NCBI RefSeq assembly: GCF_009712605.1 | Contig: NZ_WASO01000001.1 | Coordinates: forward strand, 620,001-684,000 | DNA length: 64,000 nt | Direction: 5' to 3' | Origin: Paludibacter sp. | Lineage (GTDB): Bacteria > Bacteroidota > Bacteroidia > Bacteroidales > Paludibacteraceae | Shown here: one piece after another, positions 44,917 through 54,047 of the stretch | How positions within the stretch are numbered: position 1 is the stretch's first letter | Layout of the letters: each line of letters starts with the position of its first letter | Made by a program: the position numbers and the translations under genes | The notes under the pieces: generated by a model | Seen by the model: the letters and a program-made list of their open reading frames with translations, nothing else | Told to the model about the DNA's origin: nothing | Database searches by the model: none

Positions 44917-45693
44917 TCAATAACTTTCAATGTTCAGTGTGATGTATCGTTTGATTTTCAGATGATTGTGATATACGTAAAGATTTAATAACCTTTCACT
45001 CAGAAAACCAAAGACTCTTTTTTGGTAGCTATCTTCCGGAATGATTATTCGCGTGTTTACTTCAAAAAGAATTTCAAACAACCAGCTAAGGTAATTATCC
45101 CAAATCGCCCAGGAAGTGATCATCATATTGGCATAATACATTCTTTTATCTTTTTGGAAAATATGAAAACTTTGTTCGTAATCCGGAAATCTTTCGCGAA
45201 TCACCTGCAGAGTAGCTACCCAATGTTCGGTAATATGCAGTATGCTGAACTGTTCTTCCATTGTCATGTTTTGGTCATGCCCTATCAGCCTTCGTCTGTA
45301 GGGCATGATGACATCGTATTGTTGCAGGTCTTTGTCTATTCTTGTTTTAGTCTTTTCGCCAAGATAATTTTCTAATTCATCAGACTGGATGGATTGTGAT
45401 TTCCGTATTCTGATATAATCATTCAGAGTCGGGGGCGTCAGATAACGCCTGTAGTGCATGAGTCCCCAATAGTTACAGGCTGATCGGTCAGCATTTTTCC
45501 AGATCCAGTAAGACATTGTTAGCTCGCAAAACATTGGATTAAGAGCTGAAATGTTATCTCCCGTATCGTCGCCCGGGTATCCTAAATCAGCATCAGATAT
45601 AGCTTTTCCAACCTGAATGGGCTGTATCCATTCGGCTTTAGGTTGTGTATAGGCTTTGTGGAATGCTGAGAATAAAATGGTATTAAATTTCAT
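44917..45693 (-). CDS. DUF4422 family protein, glycosyltransferase-like
   Basis: The protein has 258 residues. The DUF4422 landmarks are present: SDADLGYPGDDTGDNISALNP near 33-53 (short part GYPGDDTGDNIS), CELTMSYWIWKNADRSACNYWGLMHYRRYL near 56-84 and YDVIMPYRRRLIGHDQNMTMEEQF near 126 (parts shown). These proteins accompany glf and act in galactofuranose or related sugar transfer in several clusters. The stop overlaps the start of glf by 11 bases, a sign of coupling between the mutase that makes UDP-Galf and this likely user of it. Confidence 0.9.
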   Translation of the reverse strand: MKFNTILFSAFHKAYTQPKAEWIQPIQVGKAISDADLGYPGDDTGDNISALNPMFCELTMSYWIWKNADRSACNYWGLMHYRRYLTPPTLNDYIRIRKSQSIQSDELENYLGEKTKTRIDKDLQQYDVIMPYRRRLIGHDQNMTMEEQFSILHITEHWVATLQVIRERFPDYEQSFHIFQKDKRMYYANMMITSWAIWDNYLSWLFEILFEVNTRIIIPEDSYQKRVFGFLSERLLNLYVYHNHLKIKRYITLNIESY

Positions 45694-46789
45694 GGTTGAA
45701 TTCTTTTTGCACCGATTTTAATGCAGCACCAATCACCTGATGCATGTCGTAATATTTGTATTCTCCAAGTCTTCCACCAAAAATCACATTGTTTTCAGCG
45801 TTTGCCAGTTCTTTATATTGATTATATAATTGAGTGTTTCTTTCGTTGTTTATCGGATAATAACATTCCATTCCCCTTTGCCATTTCACCGGATATTCTT
45901 TGGTGATGACGGTTGTTTTCTGTGTGCCAAATTCAAAGTGCTTGTGCTCAATGATTCTGGTATAGGGTGTTTCTCTATCAGTGTAGTTAAAGACAGCATT
46001 TCCCTGAAAATTCTGCATACCAAGATGTTCGTGTTTAAATTTCAGGGAACGATATTCCAATTCTCCCAATTGGTATTCAAAATATTCATCGATACAGCCA
46101 GTATAAACTATTTTATGAGCCAACTTGCTTAGTTGATTCCGATCGGTAAAAAAATCGATATGCAGGCGTGTCTCTATACCGTCCAACAGTCCTTCTATAA
46201 TTTTATTGTAACCGCCAATCGGTACGCCCTGATAAGGGTCGTTAAAGTAATTGTTATCAAAAGTAAATCTAACAGGAAGCCGTCTAATAATAAAAGGGGG
46301 GAGTTGAGTACAGGATACTCCCCATTGTTTTTCTGTATATCCCTTAATTAGCTTTTCATAAATATCTTTTCCTATCAGTTTCAAAGCTTGTTCTTCCAGA
46401 TTTTGCGGCTCCTGAATATTTAAGTCGGCTATTTGGCTAGCTATGATTTGTTGGGCTTCTTTGGGTGTTTGCACTTTCCATAACTGATAGAAAGTGTTCA
46501 TGTTGAAGGGTAAATTATATAGCTCGCCCTTATAATTTGCTATGGGAGAGTTTATATAATGATTGAATTGTACAAATTGTTGAACATACTCCCAAATTGT
46601 TTTGTCGCTGGTATGAAAAATATGGGCACCATATTCATGTACATTGATGTTGTCTGTTTGGCTGCAATAAATATTTCCACCGGGGTGAGCCCGTTTGTCA
46701 ATGACCAGACAGGATTTTCCGTTCTTTTTCGCCTCATGTGCAAAAACAGCTCCAAAAAGGCCGGCTCCAACAATCAAATAATCAAACAT
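45683..46789 (-). CDS. glf: UDP-galactopyranose mutase
   Basis: Glf turns UDP-galactopyranose into UDP-galactofuranose with reduced FAD. The protein has 368 residues. The FAD site is YLIVGAGLFGAVFAHEA (4-20), followed by LVIDKRAHPGGNIY. The substrate part has VHEYGAHIFHTSD near 51, GYTEKQWGVSCTQLPPFIIRRLPVRFTFDNNYF near 150-182 (short parts GYTEKQWG, RRLPVRF) and PIGGYNKIIEGLL. The presence of glf says the surface glycan made by this cluster contains galactofuranose. Confidence 0.97.
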   Translation of the reverse strand: MFDYLIVGAGLFGAVFAHEAKKNGKSCLVIDKRAHPGGNIYCSQTDNINVHEYGAHIFHTSDKTIWEYVQQFVQFNHYINSPIANYKGELYNLPFNMNTFYQLWKVQTPKEAQQIIASQIADLNIQEPQNLEEQALKLIGKDIYEKLIKGYTEKQWGVSCTQLPPFIIRRLPVRFTFDNNYFNDPYQGVPIGGYNKIIEGLLDGIETRLHIDFFTDRNQLSKLAHKIVYTGCIDEYFEYQLGELEYRSLKFKHEHLGMQNFQGNAVFNYTDRETPYTRIIEHKHFEFGTQKTTVITKEYPVKWQRGMECYYPINNERNTQLYNQYKELANAENNVIFGGRLGEYKYYDMHQVIGAALKSVQKEFNHEI

Positions 46790-46837
46790 AAAAGCGAATA
46801 ATTAGGGCAATTTCTTTATAATACGAGCTGTTTTTTA

Positions 46838-47956
46838 TTACAACAGGGAGTTGTATGTTTTATATAATTGTTGTGACACTTTTTCGTCAGTGAATTTGTC
46901 GGCATGTATCAAGCCTTTTGCAATCATGGTGTTGCGTTGCTCCTCATTCGAGAGCACTTTGTTTAACTTATCGGCAACATCGTCTGCATCGTTCGGATTG
47001 ATATATAGTGCCGCGTCTCCTCCTGTTTCTGCGAAACAGCTTCCTTCCGATGTTATGACCGGTGTTTGTGAACAGAGGGCTTCTAAAATCGGAATTCCGA
47101 ATCCTTCAAATAAAGACGGGTAAATCATACATAATGCTGCATGATAAATTGCTGGTAAATCTTCGGTAGAAACGTTGTTTAGGACAACTATTTGTTGTTC
47201 AAGAGAATATTTATTGATTTTTTGAGCGATTTCGTCTGCATATTTTGTTTTTCCTCCGATAATCACTAAGGGAATATCTATTCTCCCTTGGTGCAATGCG
47301 TCAATAATAATGCCCTGATTTTTTCTCTTCTCAATGGCTCCGACCGTGACGATAAAGTCATTCGGAAGATTGTATTTTTGTTTTACGGCATCAATCTGAT
47401 CGTTTGATATGGGCTGCCTGAAGATATTGTTACATCCTTGATACACAACGTCAATTATGGATTCGTCAGCCCCGAAGAATTCTATTATGTCGCTTTTTGT
47501 CTGTTCGCTAATAGCAATAATCCGGTCAGCCACTTTACAACTATAACGGTTTTTACGGGTGAAAATTGTTCTGTAGAAGGGATCGTATAATTCAGGATAA
47601 CGGACAAAAATGGCGTCGTGCATGGTGACGACCGATTTGGTGCCTGTTTTTTCTATGCCGACAGGTAATTCCTGGCTTAATCCATGAAAAAGGTGAAGGT
47701 GTTGCTCCTTAATGTCTTTGCAAATGCCTGAGCTTCTCCAAAGTGCCGGGAATTTTTTGTGCAGGAAACGATGAGGAAGTATGGTTTGGGTTGACGAAGT
47801 ATCAGGCAGGAAAAGGCTTTCGCTGATGCGGGGCGTGAATAAAAGATACCGGTTGTCGCTGTAATACTGAGACATTAAACGGATGACATCGCGGCTGTAA
47901 TTTCCTAATCCCCGACGATTGCAAAAAGCTCTTTTGGCATCGTATCCGATAATCAT
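46838..47956 (-). CDS. Family 4 (GT-B) glycosyltransferase
   Basis: The protein has 372 residues. Typical GT4 parts: N-terminal GYDAKRAFCNRRGLGNYSRDV, VGAIEKRKNQGIIIDAL near 209-225, the second half PSLFEGFGIPILEALCSQTPVITSEGS near 282-308 (E-x7-E donor-binding motif within FEGFGIPILE), and a final helix. The start overlaps the upstream flippase gene by 4 bases. It probably adds one sugar of the repeat unit at the inner membrane, donor unknown. Confidence 0.94.
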   Translation of the reverse strand: MIIGYDAKRAFCNRRGLGNYSRDVIRLMSQYYSDNRYLLFTPRISESLFLPDTSSTQTILPHRFLHKKFPALWRSSGICKDIKEQHLHLFHGLSQELPVGIEKTGTKSVVTMHDAIFVRYPELYDPFYRTIFTRKNRYSCKVADRIIAISEQTKSDIIEFFGADESIIDVVYQGCNNIFRQPISNDQIDAVKQKYNLPNDFIVTVGAIEKRKNQGIIIDALHQGRIDIPLVIIGGKTKYADEIAQKINKYSLEQQIVVLNNVSTEDLPAIYHAALCMIYPSLFEGFGIPILEALCSQTPVITSEGSCFAETGGDAALYINPNDADDVADKLNKVLSNEEQRNTMIAKGLIHADKFTDEKVSQQLYKTYNSLL

Positions 47957-49446
47957 TTCTTCAAAAATTTATTGATGTAGGGTATCTGGTTCAACGGGAA
48001 ATCGCGGCGTGTCATGTACCAGACATATATTGCCAGCAAAACGGTTCGGAACAACAGGTTGAGCAGAATGTAATGCAGGTCGATATACCAGCCCAGAAAA
48101 AACAGAGCGAGTGCCAATAGGGAGTATTTTCCGATAGTCTTTAGCTGGTAATTAATAGGAAAATATTTTTGTCCGATAAAATACGAAACCAGCATTACTA
48201 CAAAATAACACCCGAAAGCTGCCCATGCGGAACCCATGTAACTGTATCTGGGAACAAGAAGTACATTGTCAACGACTATGATAATAGTACCGATCAGTGA
48301 AAACCACGCTCCGTACATTGTTTTGTCAGTCAGTTTGTACCACACGGAGAGGTTGAAAAATATTCCCTGAAAAATGAAAGAGATCAACACCAAAGGCACT
48401 ACACTTAATCCAGTCCAATAGGTGTGTTTGATGATGAACTTGAAAACGTCAATATAGAGTGTCATTCCAAGGAAGATGAGCCATGAAAAAATCACGAAAT
48501 ATTTCATGGCATCGGAATAGGCTGTCAGACTGTTCTCATCTTTCTTTTGTGCAAAAACAAACGGTTCGTAAGCATATCTGAATGCCTGAGTGAACATGAG
48601 CATTACCAGTGCAATTTTTGAGGTGGCGCCATATATTCCCAATTCGGAAGCGCCTTTCGCGCCGGGCAGAAGGAAAGGGAACAGAATCTTATCCAGCGTC
48701 TGGTTCATAATCCCGGCAACACCCAGTACCAGCAATGGGAGCGAATATCTCAGGATCTTGCGAAGAAGAGCCGTGTCGAGCCTGAACTTAACAGCAAAAA
48801 TGTAAGGAGCCAAAAATGCTGTTTGTATGGCTGTGGCAAGAATGTTGGATACAAACACATAGCCTACGCCATAATTCGGGTTGTAAAACCAGTCAATCGT
48901 ATGCGGTGCGTGTTTCATCAGCCATGGACATACTATCAGGAAAAAGAGGTTAAACGGAATATTCAGGCAAATGAAGAGCAGTTTGTACGCTGCAAATTTT
49001 AATGGGCGTTTCAGGTAGCGCAGGTATGCAAAGGGAATAGAGGCAAAAGCATCCAGCGCGACGGATAATCCGAGCATCCAGATATATTCAGGGTGATTGT
49101 CATAGTCGAGCCAGTGCCCGATTTGCGGCGCAAAGAGTACGCACCAAACTGCAAATATGAGCGAAGTGATGCCGACCGAGATCATGGAAGTACTGTAAAC
49201 CAGATCGGGGTTGTTTTCTTCTTTGTTGACATAACGGAAGAATCCGGTTTCCATGCCGTAGGTCAGGATAACCAATAGTAAAGCCGTCCACGAATATAAA
49301 TTGGTAACCACGCCGTAATCGGCCGAGCTTGCTAATACATATGTGTAAAGAGGTACCAGTAACCAGTTCAGAAATTTTCCCAAAATACTGCTGACTCCGT
49401 AAATGGCGGTGTCTTTCGCCAATGATTTCATTTGTTTTCCCGCCAT
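47953..49446 (-). CDS. Wzx-like polysaccharide flippase (MATE/PST superfamily)
   Basis: The inner-membrane protein has 497 residues and 12-14 hydrophobic segments. The start is MAGKQMKSLAKDTAIYGVSSILGKFLNWLLVPLYT (shown in part), the classical N-terminus of oligosaccharide flippases, in which a short basic stretch precedes helix one. An alternative start at 49431 (MKSLAK) is possible. It is the first gene of the minus glycan cluster, overlaps the GT4 gene and should flip the lipid-linked unit outward. No Wzy polymerase is seen in the cluster; the GT87-type protein across the gap is the only other polytopic protein. Confidence 0.92.
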   Translation of the reverse strand: MAGKQMKSLAKDTAIYGVSSILGKFLNWLLVPLYTYVLASSADYGVVTNLYSWTALLLVILTYGMETGFFRYVNKEENNPDLVYSTSMISVGITSLIFAVWCVLFAPQIGHWLDYDNHPEYIWMLGLSVALDAFASIPFAYLRYLKRPLKFAAYKLLFICLNIPFNLFFLIVCPWLMKHAPHTIDWFYNPNYGVGYVFVSNILATAIQTAFLAPYIFAVKFRLDTALLRKILRYSLPLLVLGVAGIMNQTLDKILFPFLLPGAKGASELGIYGATSKIALVMLMFTQAFRYAYEPFVFAQKKDENSLTAYSDAMKYFVIFSWLIFLGMTLYIDVFKFIIKHTYWTGLSVVPLVLISFIFQGIFFNLSVWYKLTDKTMYGAWFSLIGTIIIVVDNVLLVPRYSYMGSAWAAFGCYFVVMLVSYFIGQKYFPINYQLKTIGKYSLLALALFFLGWYIDLHYILLNLLFRTVLLAIYVWYMTRRDFPLNQIPYINKFLKK

Positions 49447-49483
49447 GCTTTCCCTTTGAAACTATAGAGGTTGATTGATATGC

Positions 49484-50506
49484 TTAAAAAAGAAATCCCT
49501 GTTCGTCAGGACTTTTTCTTCCTAAATGTTTATACGCTAATGGGGTTACTTCCCGCCCACGTGGTGTGCGTTTCAGGAATCCCTCTTTTATAAGGAATGG
49601 TTCGTAAACCTCTTCCAGTGTGCCGGAGTCTTCTCCCAATGCGGTTGCAATAGTGGATAAACCCACGGGGCCGCCCTGAAATTTATCGATTATCGTCAAT
49701 AATATCTTGTTATCCACTTCATCCAGACCGTATTTATCAATATTGAGGGCTTCAAGAGAGAAGCAGGCAATCTCGTGATCGATAGTGCCATTGCCTTTTA
49801 CCTGAGCAAAATCACGGACTCTGCGTAGCAATGCGTTTGCAATACGCGGTGTTCCACGACTGCGCGATGCAATCTCTCCGGCAGCCTCGTAGGTGCAGGG
49901 TACGTTCAGGATTTTAGCCGAACGCTGAATAATGGCGCTTAAAATCGATTCGTCATAGTATTCAAGGTGGCAATTGATTCCGAAACGAGCGCGTAACGGA
50001 CTGGTGAGTAGTCCGCTGCGGGTGGTGGCACCTACCAGCGTGAACGGATTGAGTGTTAATTGAATGGAACGTGCGCTCGGACCCTTGTCGATCATAATGT
50101 CGATGCGGTAATCCTCCATCGCCGAATAGAGATATTCTTCCACAATCGGGCTCAAACGGTGAATTTCGTCAATAAAAAGCACATCGTTCGGTTCGAGCGA
50201 TGTCAACAATCCGGCCAAATCGCCGGGTTTGTCGAGCACAGGCCCGGAGGTGATTTTGAATCCGACACCTAATTCGTTGGCAATGATGTTGGAAAGAGTC
50301 GTCTTTCCCAAGCCGGGAGGGCCGTGGAGCAAAACATGGTCGAGCGATTCGCCCCGCATGCGGGCAGCACTCACAAACACGGAAAGGTTCTCAACGACTT
50401 TCGTTTGTCCGCTGAAATCCAGGAAGGAAAGAGGACGGAGAGCGTTTTCGTATTCTTTGTCAGTGTCTGAGCGTGGTTGTTGGTCGCGAATGTCGAAAGA
50501 TTCCAT
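49484..50506 (-). CDS. ruvB: Holliday junction branch migration helicase RuvB
   Basis: RuvB is the AAA+ motor that, with RuvA, drives branch migration. The protein has 340 residues. Walker [16 protein letters not shown] (58-72), Walker [14 protein letters not shown] near 108-120, sensor [18 protein letters not shown] near 158-175 (with the arginine finger region) and a C-terminal winged helix ([24 protein letters not shown]) are all present (short parts shown). It starts [29 protein letters not shown] box on minus (plus 50532-50539) lies 25 bases before the ATG. It lies 37 bases upstream of the flippase gene but is a separate housekeeping gene. Confidence 0.98.
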   Translation of the reverse strand: MESFDIRDQQPRSDTDKEYENALRPLSFLDFSGQTKVVENLSVFVSAARMRGESLDHVLLHGPPGLGKTTLSNIIANELGVGFKITSGPVLDKPGDLAGLLTSLEPNDVLFIDEIHRLSPIVEEYLYSAMEDYRIDIMIDKGPSARSIQLTLNPFTLVGATTRSGLLTSPLRARFGINCHLEYYDESILSAIIQRSAKILNVPCTYEAAGEIASRSRGTPRIANALLRRVRDFAQVKGNGTIDHEIACFSLEALNIDKYGLDEVDNKILLTIIDKFQGGPVGLSTIATALGEDSGTLEEVYEPFLIKEGFLKRTPRGREVTPLAYKHLGRKSPDEQGFLF

Positions 50507-50531
50507 TGTTAAACTATCGGATAAAGTGGTG

Positions 50532-50539
50532 CAAAGGTA
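50532..50539 (-). promoter_or_regulatory. Promoter -7 box of ruvB
   Basis: Plus CAAAGGTA is TACCTTTG on minus; TTG (plus CAA at 50562-50564) lies 22 bases further up. Confidence 0.65.
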
Positions 50540-50690
50540 GCGATTTGTATTTAATGTGTTGCAATTTCGGGTGGTGAAGCTACCTGTTTTAAGTAATCGA
50601 TGACGGTTCAGAAGCTAAAAACCGGCAAAAAAACGTATCTTTACCTGTTCAAAGTTTGAAAAAATTCTAATATCTAATACATCTATTCAA

Positions 50691-51878
50691 ATGACTCGTT
50701 TTTCACAGTCAGTCAGTGCGTTGCGTTCATCGGCCATTCGAGATCTGATGAGCCTGGCCACGCGTCCCGATATGATTTCATTTGCCGGAGGAATGCCCGA
50801 TAACGAGCTTTTCCCTATTCATGAGGTGCAGGAAATAGTCGATAATTTGTCGGTGAAAGAGCAGCAGGTTGCCATGCAATATGGGCCTACAACCGGTTAT
50901 CCTCCATTGCTGGAAGCTCTCGGTGAATGGCTTCGGAAGAAAGGCTTCCCGATGGATACCAATAAGCTGATTATTACCACTGGTTCGTTGCAGGCAATTA
51001 ATATCTGGGCGAAGATGTTTATTGATCCGGGAGATGTGGTGTTGACCGAAAATCCGGCTTTTATCGGGGCTTTGTCTGCATTTGGCTCTTACATGCCAAC
51101 TATCCACGGTATTAATATGGATGGACACGGTATTTTGATTGACCCGTTGAAAGAAGCATTGAAATTAGACCCCAAGTTCCTGTACATTACCCCTACGTTT
51201 CACAATCCTGCCGGTTTGACGTATAGCCCGGAACGGCGCAAAGAACTGCTGGAGGTAATGAATGCAACGGAAGTGCCCATTCTTGAAGATGATGCTTACG
51301 GAGAACTTTGGTTTGACGAAGAAGATAAACAGCATATTGTTCCGCTGAAAATTCAATCGGAAAAAGAACAACAAATCTGCTATACCGGCTCATTCTCCAA
51401 AATCTTCGGCCCTGGCATGCGTCTCGGCTGGATGCTGGTTGGTGACGAATTTTACCGCAAGGCAGAACTCTGCAAGCAGTGCATCGATGCCTGTTCACCT
51501 ACATTTACGCAGGTATTGGCACATCGCTTCCTCGTTTCAGGGCAACTTGACAGTTATGTGGCAAGCGTTCGTAGTATTTACCATAAGCGTTGTGAATATA
51601 TGGTCGATGCCATTAAACGTTACTTCCCGGCAGAAGCTTCGTTTGTGGAACCTAAAGGTGGATTTTACATTTGGGTAAAATTGCCGGAGGGAATTGATGA
51701 AATGGAACTACTCAAGGAGGTTATTGCCGAAGGAGCAGTCTTTGTTGTTGGTTCCACATTCGATCCTCAGGGAGCGTCAAACGGATATATCCGTGTTTCT
51801 TATTGCAATACGGCAGAAGATAAAATTGAGAAAGGAATCAAAATTATTGGTGATGTGATGAAAAAGATGATGAAATAA
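50691..51878 (+). CDS. PLP-dependent aminotransferase, class I/II (LysN/2-aminoadipate type)
   Basis: The protein has 395 residues. Fold type I landmarks: MISFAGGMPDNELFPIHEV near 28, QYGPTTGYPPLLEALGEWL near 64, TTGSLQAINIWAKMFIDPGD near 91, ITPTFHNPAGLTYSPERR near 166 and the PLP lysine in CYTGSFSKIFGPGMRLGWM near 228-246 (parts shown). The last part has GGFYIWVKLPEG. This group includes 2-aminoadipate and broad branched/aromatic aminotransferases; substrate unknown. The upstream box TATCTTTA differs from the consensus by one base. Monocistronic. Confidence 0.92.
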   Translation: MTRFSQSVSALRSSAIRDLMSLATRPDMISFAGGMPDNELFPIHEVQEIVDNLSVKEQQVAMQYGPTTGYPPLLEALGEWLRKKGFPMDTNKLIITTGSLQAINIWAKMFIDPGDVVLTENPAFIGALSAFGSYMPTIHGINMDGHGILIDPLKEALKLDPKFLYITPTFHNPAGLTYSPERRKELLEVMNATEVPILEDDAYGELWFDEEDKQHIVPLKIQSEKEQQICYTGSFSKIFGPGMRLGWMLVGDEFYRKAELCKQCIDACSPTFTQVLAHRFLVSGQLDSYVASVRSIYHKRCEYMVDAIKRYFPAEASFVEPKGGFYIWVKLPEGIDEMELLKEVIAEGAVFVVGSTFDPQGASNGYIRVSYCNTAEDKIEKGIKIIGDVMKKMMK

Positions 51879-51911
51879 TCTCTCAATCCATTGCAATCCA
51901 AGTTCTGATTA

Positions 51912-51941
51912 TTGTTATTTAAGAAATAAATAGTACCTTTG
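51912..51941 (+). promoter_or_regulatory. Promoter of an orphan transcription unit (ncRNA candidate)
   Basis: TTG at 51912-51914, 19 bases, TACCTTTG at 51934-51941: a near-perfect promoter with no coding region after it before the terminator at 52098. Confidence 0.75.
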
Positions 51942-51947
51942 CAACGT

Positions 51948-52132
51948 TTTTGCTGTTGGAATGTTTGTGCAACTTCACCGCGAAAGCAATTTAAGCATCT
52001 ACCCAAAGACCCGTTTTTCAATGAGATATGTGTCTTTTGTGCTTAAATTCAAAGGGATAATAGTTTTACACGATATACTGCCGAGGCAGTGACCGGGAAA
52101 CCCTTTTGAAGTCCTTTCAATAGGGTTTTTTT
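51948..52132 (+). ncRNA. Candidate small RNA of about 185 bases before rimP
   Basis: The unit lies between a good promoter (start expected near 51948) and a strong terminator (AAACCCT at 52098-52104 with AGGGTTT at 52122-52128, then seven T). It has no plausible reading frame. A long internal hairpin is clear: AATTTAAGCA (51988-51997) pairs perfectly with TGCTTAAATT (52040-52049). After an interior bulge, AAAGAC (52005-52010) pairs with GTCTTT (52032-52037). A second short hairpin is ACTGCC/GGCAGT near 52077. Size and bulged rod shape recall 6S RNA, but I cannot assign it. It is not SRP RNA or RNase P RNA by motif. Confidence 0.6.
52098..52132 (+). terminator. Terminator of the orphan unit
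   Basis: AAACCCT/AGGGTTT and TTGAA/TTCAA stems, followed by a T run. Confidence 0.85.
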
Positions 52133-52168
52133 ATACTTTGGAGTGAGTGTGTTCGAGGGTATAACAGG

Positions 52169-52199
52169 TTGTAATTCAATGAAAAAATAATTATCTTTG
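52169..52199 (+). promoter_or_regulatory. Promoter of the rimP-nusA-infB operon
   Basis: TTG at 52169-52171, 20 bases, TATCTTTG at 52192-52199, 27 bases before the rimP ATG. Confidence 0.85.
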
Positions 52200-52225
52200 C
52201 GGCTAATGCACTATTCGGATAATTT

Positions 52226-52693
52226 ATGATACAAAAGGAACAGATATATCAATTTGTTGAGGCTTTTATCGCTGGCACAGAGAATTTTATTGTTGATGTC
52301 AAAGTGAATGCCGAAAACAATATCGTGGTGGAGATTGACTCCGAAAAAGGCATCGATATTGAATATTGTGCTGAATTGAGCCGTTTTATAGAGTCACAAC
52401 TTGACAGAGAAGTGGAAGATTTTGAGCTGGAAGTTGGTTCTGCAGGTCTTGGTTCTCCGTTCAAAGTGTTGAAACAGTATCAGAAAAATATCGGCAACGA
52501 AGTAGAAGTGCTTACAAAAACCGGTAAAAAATTCAGCGCGATATTAAAAGATGCTGCTGAAGATACTTTTACCGTTACGGTCACCAAGCAGGTAAAGCCT
52601 GAAGGCGCCAAGCGAAAAATCACAGTAGAAGAAGACGAGGTTTATTCCTATAACGAAGTAAAATACACAAAATATCTAATAAGATTCAAATAG
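52226..52693 (+). CDS. rimP: Ribosome maturation factor RimP
   Basis: RimP helps build the 30S subunit. The protein has 155 residues. The N-terminal domain has IVVEIDSEKGIDIEYCAELSRFIESQLDRE near 30-60 and DFELEVGSAGLGSPFKVLKQYQKNIGNEVEV near 65-95 (VGSAGLGSPF is the conserved PG-type turn), followed by the C-terminal SH3-like part. It is the first gene of the conserved rimP-nusA-infB operon and stands 2 bases before nusA. Confidence 0.95.
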   Translation: MIQKEQIYQFVEAFIAGTENFIVDVKVNAENNIVVEIDSEKGIDIEYCAELSRFIESQLDREVEDFELEVGSAGLGSPFKVLKQYQKNIGNEVEVLTKTGKKFSAILKDAAEDTFTVTVTKQVKPEGAKRKITVEEDEVYSYNEVKYTKYLIRFK

Positions 52694-52695
52694 CT

Positions 52696-53946
52696 ATGAG
52701 CAAAGTTGAACCTGTCAATTTAATTGACACCTTTTCCGAGTTTAAAGAGCTGAAGAATATTGATCGTCCTACGCTAATCAGTGTGCTCGAAGAGTCCTTC
52801 AGAGGCACTTTAGCTAAAATGTTCGGGTCGGATGAAAATTTTGATGTCATTATCAATCCAGATAAGGGCGACTTTGAAATTTGGCACAACCGGGAGGTAG
52901 TTGCAGACGATGAAGTGGAAGATCCTGTCAGCCAGATTTCGTTGACCGATGCTAAAAAAATTGACGCGGATTACGAAGTCGGTGAAGAAGTTACCGATGC
53001 TGTCGATTTTCTCGGGTTTGGTCGTCGTGCTATTTTGACTTTGCGTCAGACGCTGGCCTCAAAAATTCTGGAACTTCAGAAAGATTATCTCTATAACAAA
53101 TACAAAGATCGTATCGGTCAGATTGTTACAGGAGAGGTTTACCAAATGTGGAAAAAGGAAATTCTGCTTTTGGATGATGAAGGCAATGAACTGATTCTTC
53201 CTAAAACAGAGCAAATTCCGGCAGACTTTTACCGTAAAGGCGATACCGTTCGCATGGTAGTTGTGAAGGTAGACAACCGTAATGGTAACCCTAAAATTAT
53301 CGTTTCGCGTACCTCTCCATTGTTCCTGCAACGTTTGTTCGAACTGGAAGTGCCCGAAATTCACGATGGTTTGATTACCATTCGCAAGATTGCACGTATT
53401 CCGGGCGAAAGAGCGAAAGTGGCTGTCGAAACTTATGACGAACGCATCGATCCGGTTGGAGCTTGCGTCGGTGTAAAGGGAGCACGTATTCACGGAATTG
53501 TTCGTGAGTTGCGTAATGAAAATATTGATGTTATCAACTTTACGGCTAATGTTTCTTTGTTTATAGCAAGAGCATTGAGTCCGGCTAAAATATCTTCGAT
53601 CCGTTTGGATGAAGAAAATAAAAAAGCAGATGTTTACCTCAAGCCCGAAGAAATATCAATGGCTATTGGTAAAAGCGGTATGAATATTCGTTTGGCTTCA
53701 ATGCTTACCGAATATACTATCGATGTTTACCGTGATATTGATGGCGAAGAGGAAGAAGACATTTATCTCGATGAATTTACAGATGAAATCGAACAATGGG
53801 TAATCGATGTGCTTAAGTCTATCGGCTGCGATACGGCGAAAAGTGTATTGGCTATTTCTCGCGAGGAGTTGATTCAACGTACCGACCTTGAAGAAGAAAC
53901 CATTGATGAGGTGCTGAATATCATCAAAGCAGAATTTGAGGAGTAA
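52696..53946 (+). CDS. nusA: Transcription termination/antitermination factor NusA
   Basis: NusA binds RNA polymerase and RNA and guides pausing, termination and antitermination. The protein has 416 residues: N-terminal polymerase-binding domain, S1 domain (near 135-200, IGQIVTGEVYQMWKKEI), KH1 and KH2 (VGACVGVKGARIHGIVRELRNENIDVI near 255, AIGKSGMNIRLASMLTEY near 320; parts shown), and an acidic C-terminal helix-hairpin segment (EEVEDI-like, DEVLNIIKAEFEE). The order is standard for Bacteroidota. Lies between rimP and infB. Confidence 0.97.
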   Translation: MSKVEPVNLIDTFSEFKELKNIDRPTLISVLEESFRGTLAKMFGSDENFDVIINPDKGDFEIWHNREVVADDEVEDPVSQISLTDAKKIDADYEVGEEVTDAVDFLGFGRRAILTLRQTLASKILELQKDYLYNKYKDRIGQIVTGEVYQMWKKEILLLDDEGNELILPKTEQIPADFYRKGDTVRMVVVKVDNRNGNPKIIVSRTSPLFLQRLFELEVPEIHDGLITIRKIARIPGERAKVAVETYDERIDPVGACVGVKGARIHGIVRELRNENIDVINFTANVSLFIARALSPAKISSIRLDEENKKADVYLKPEEISMAIGKSGMNIRLASMLTEYTIDVYRDIDGEEEEDIYLDEFTDEIEQWVIDVLKSIGCDTAKSVLAISREELIQRTDLEEETIDEVLNIIKAEFEE

Positions 53947-54047
53947 TAAGGCGTTTTCGAATTTCAGGAGCAGGAACATCTTGAATTGTCTTTGAGTTTG
54001 TCGGCTATCACTTTTGCTTATCTTTTCAAACACACTAAATATAAACT

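Noticed and set aside
51948-52132. SRP RNA or RNase P RNA as identity of the orphan RNA
   Set aside because: Neither the GGAAGCAGC-type SRP loop nor the RNase P core motif GAGGAAAGTCC is present.
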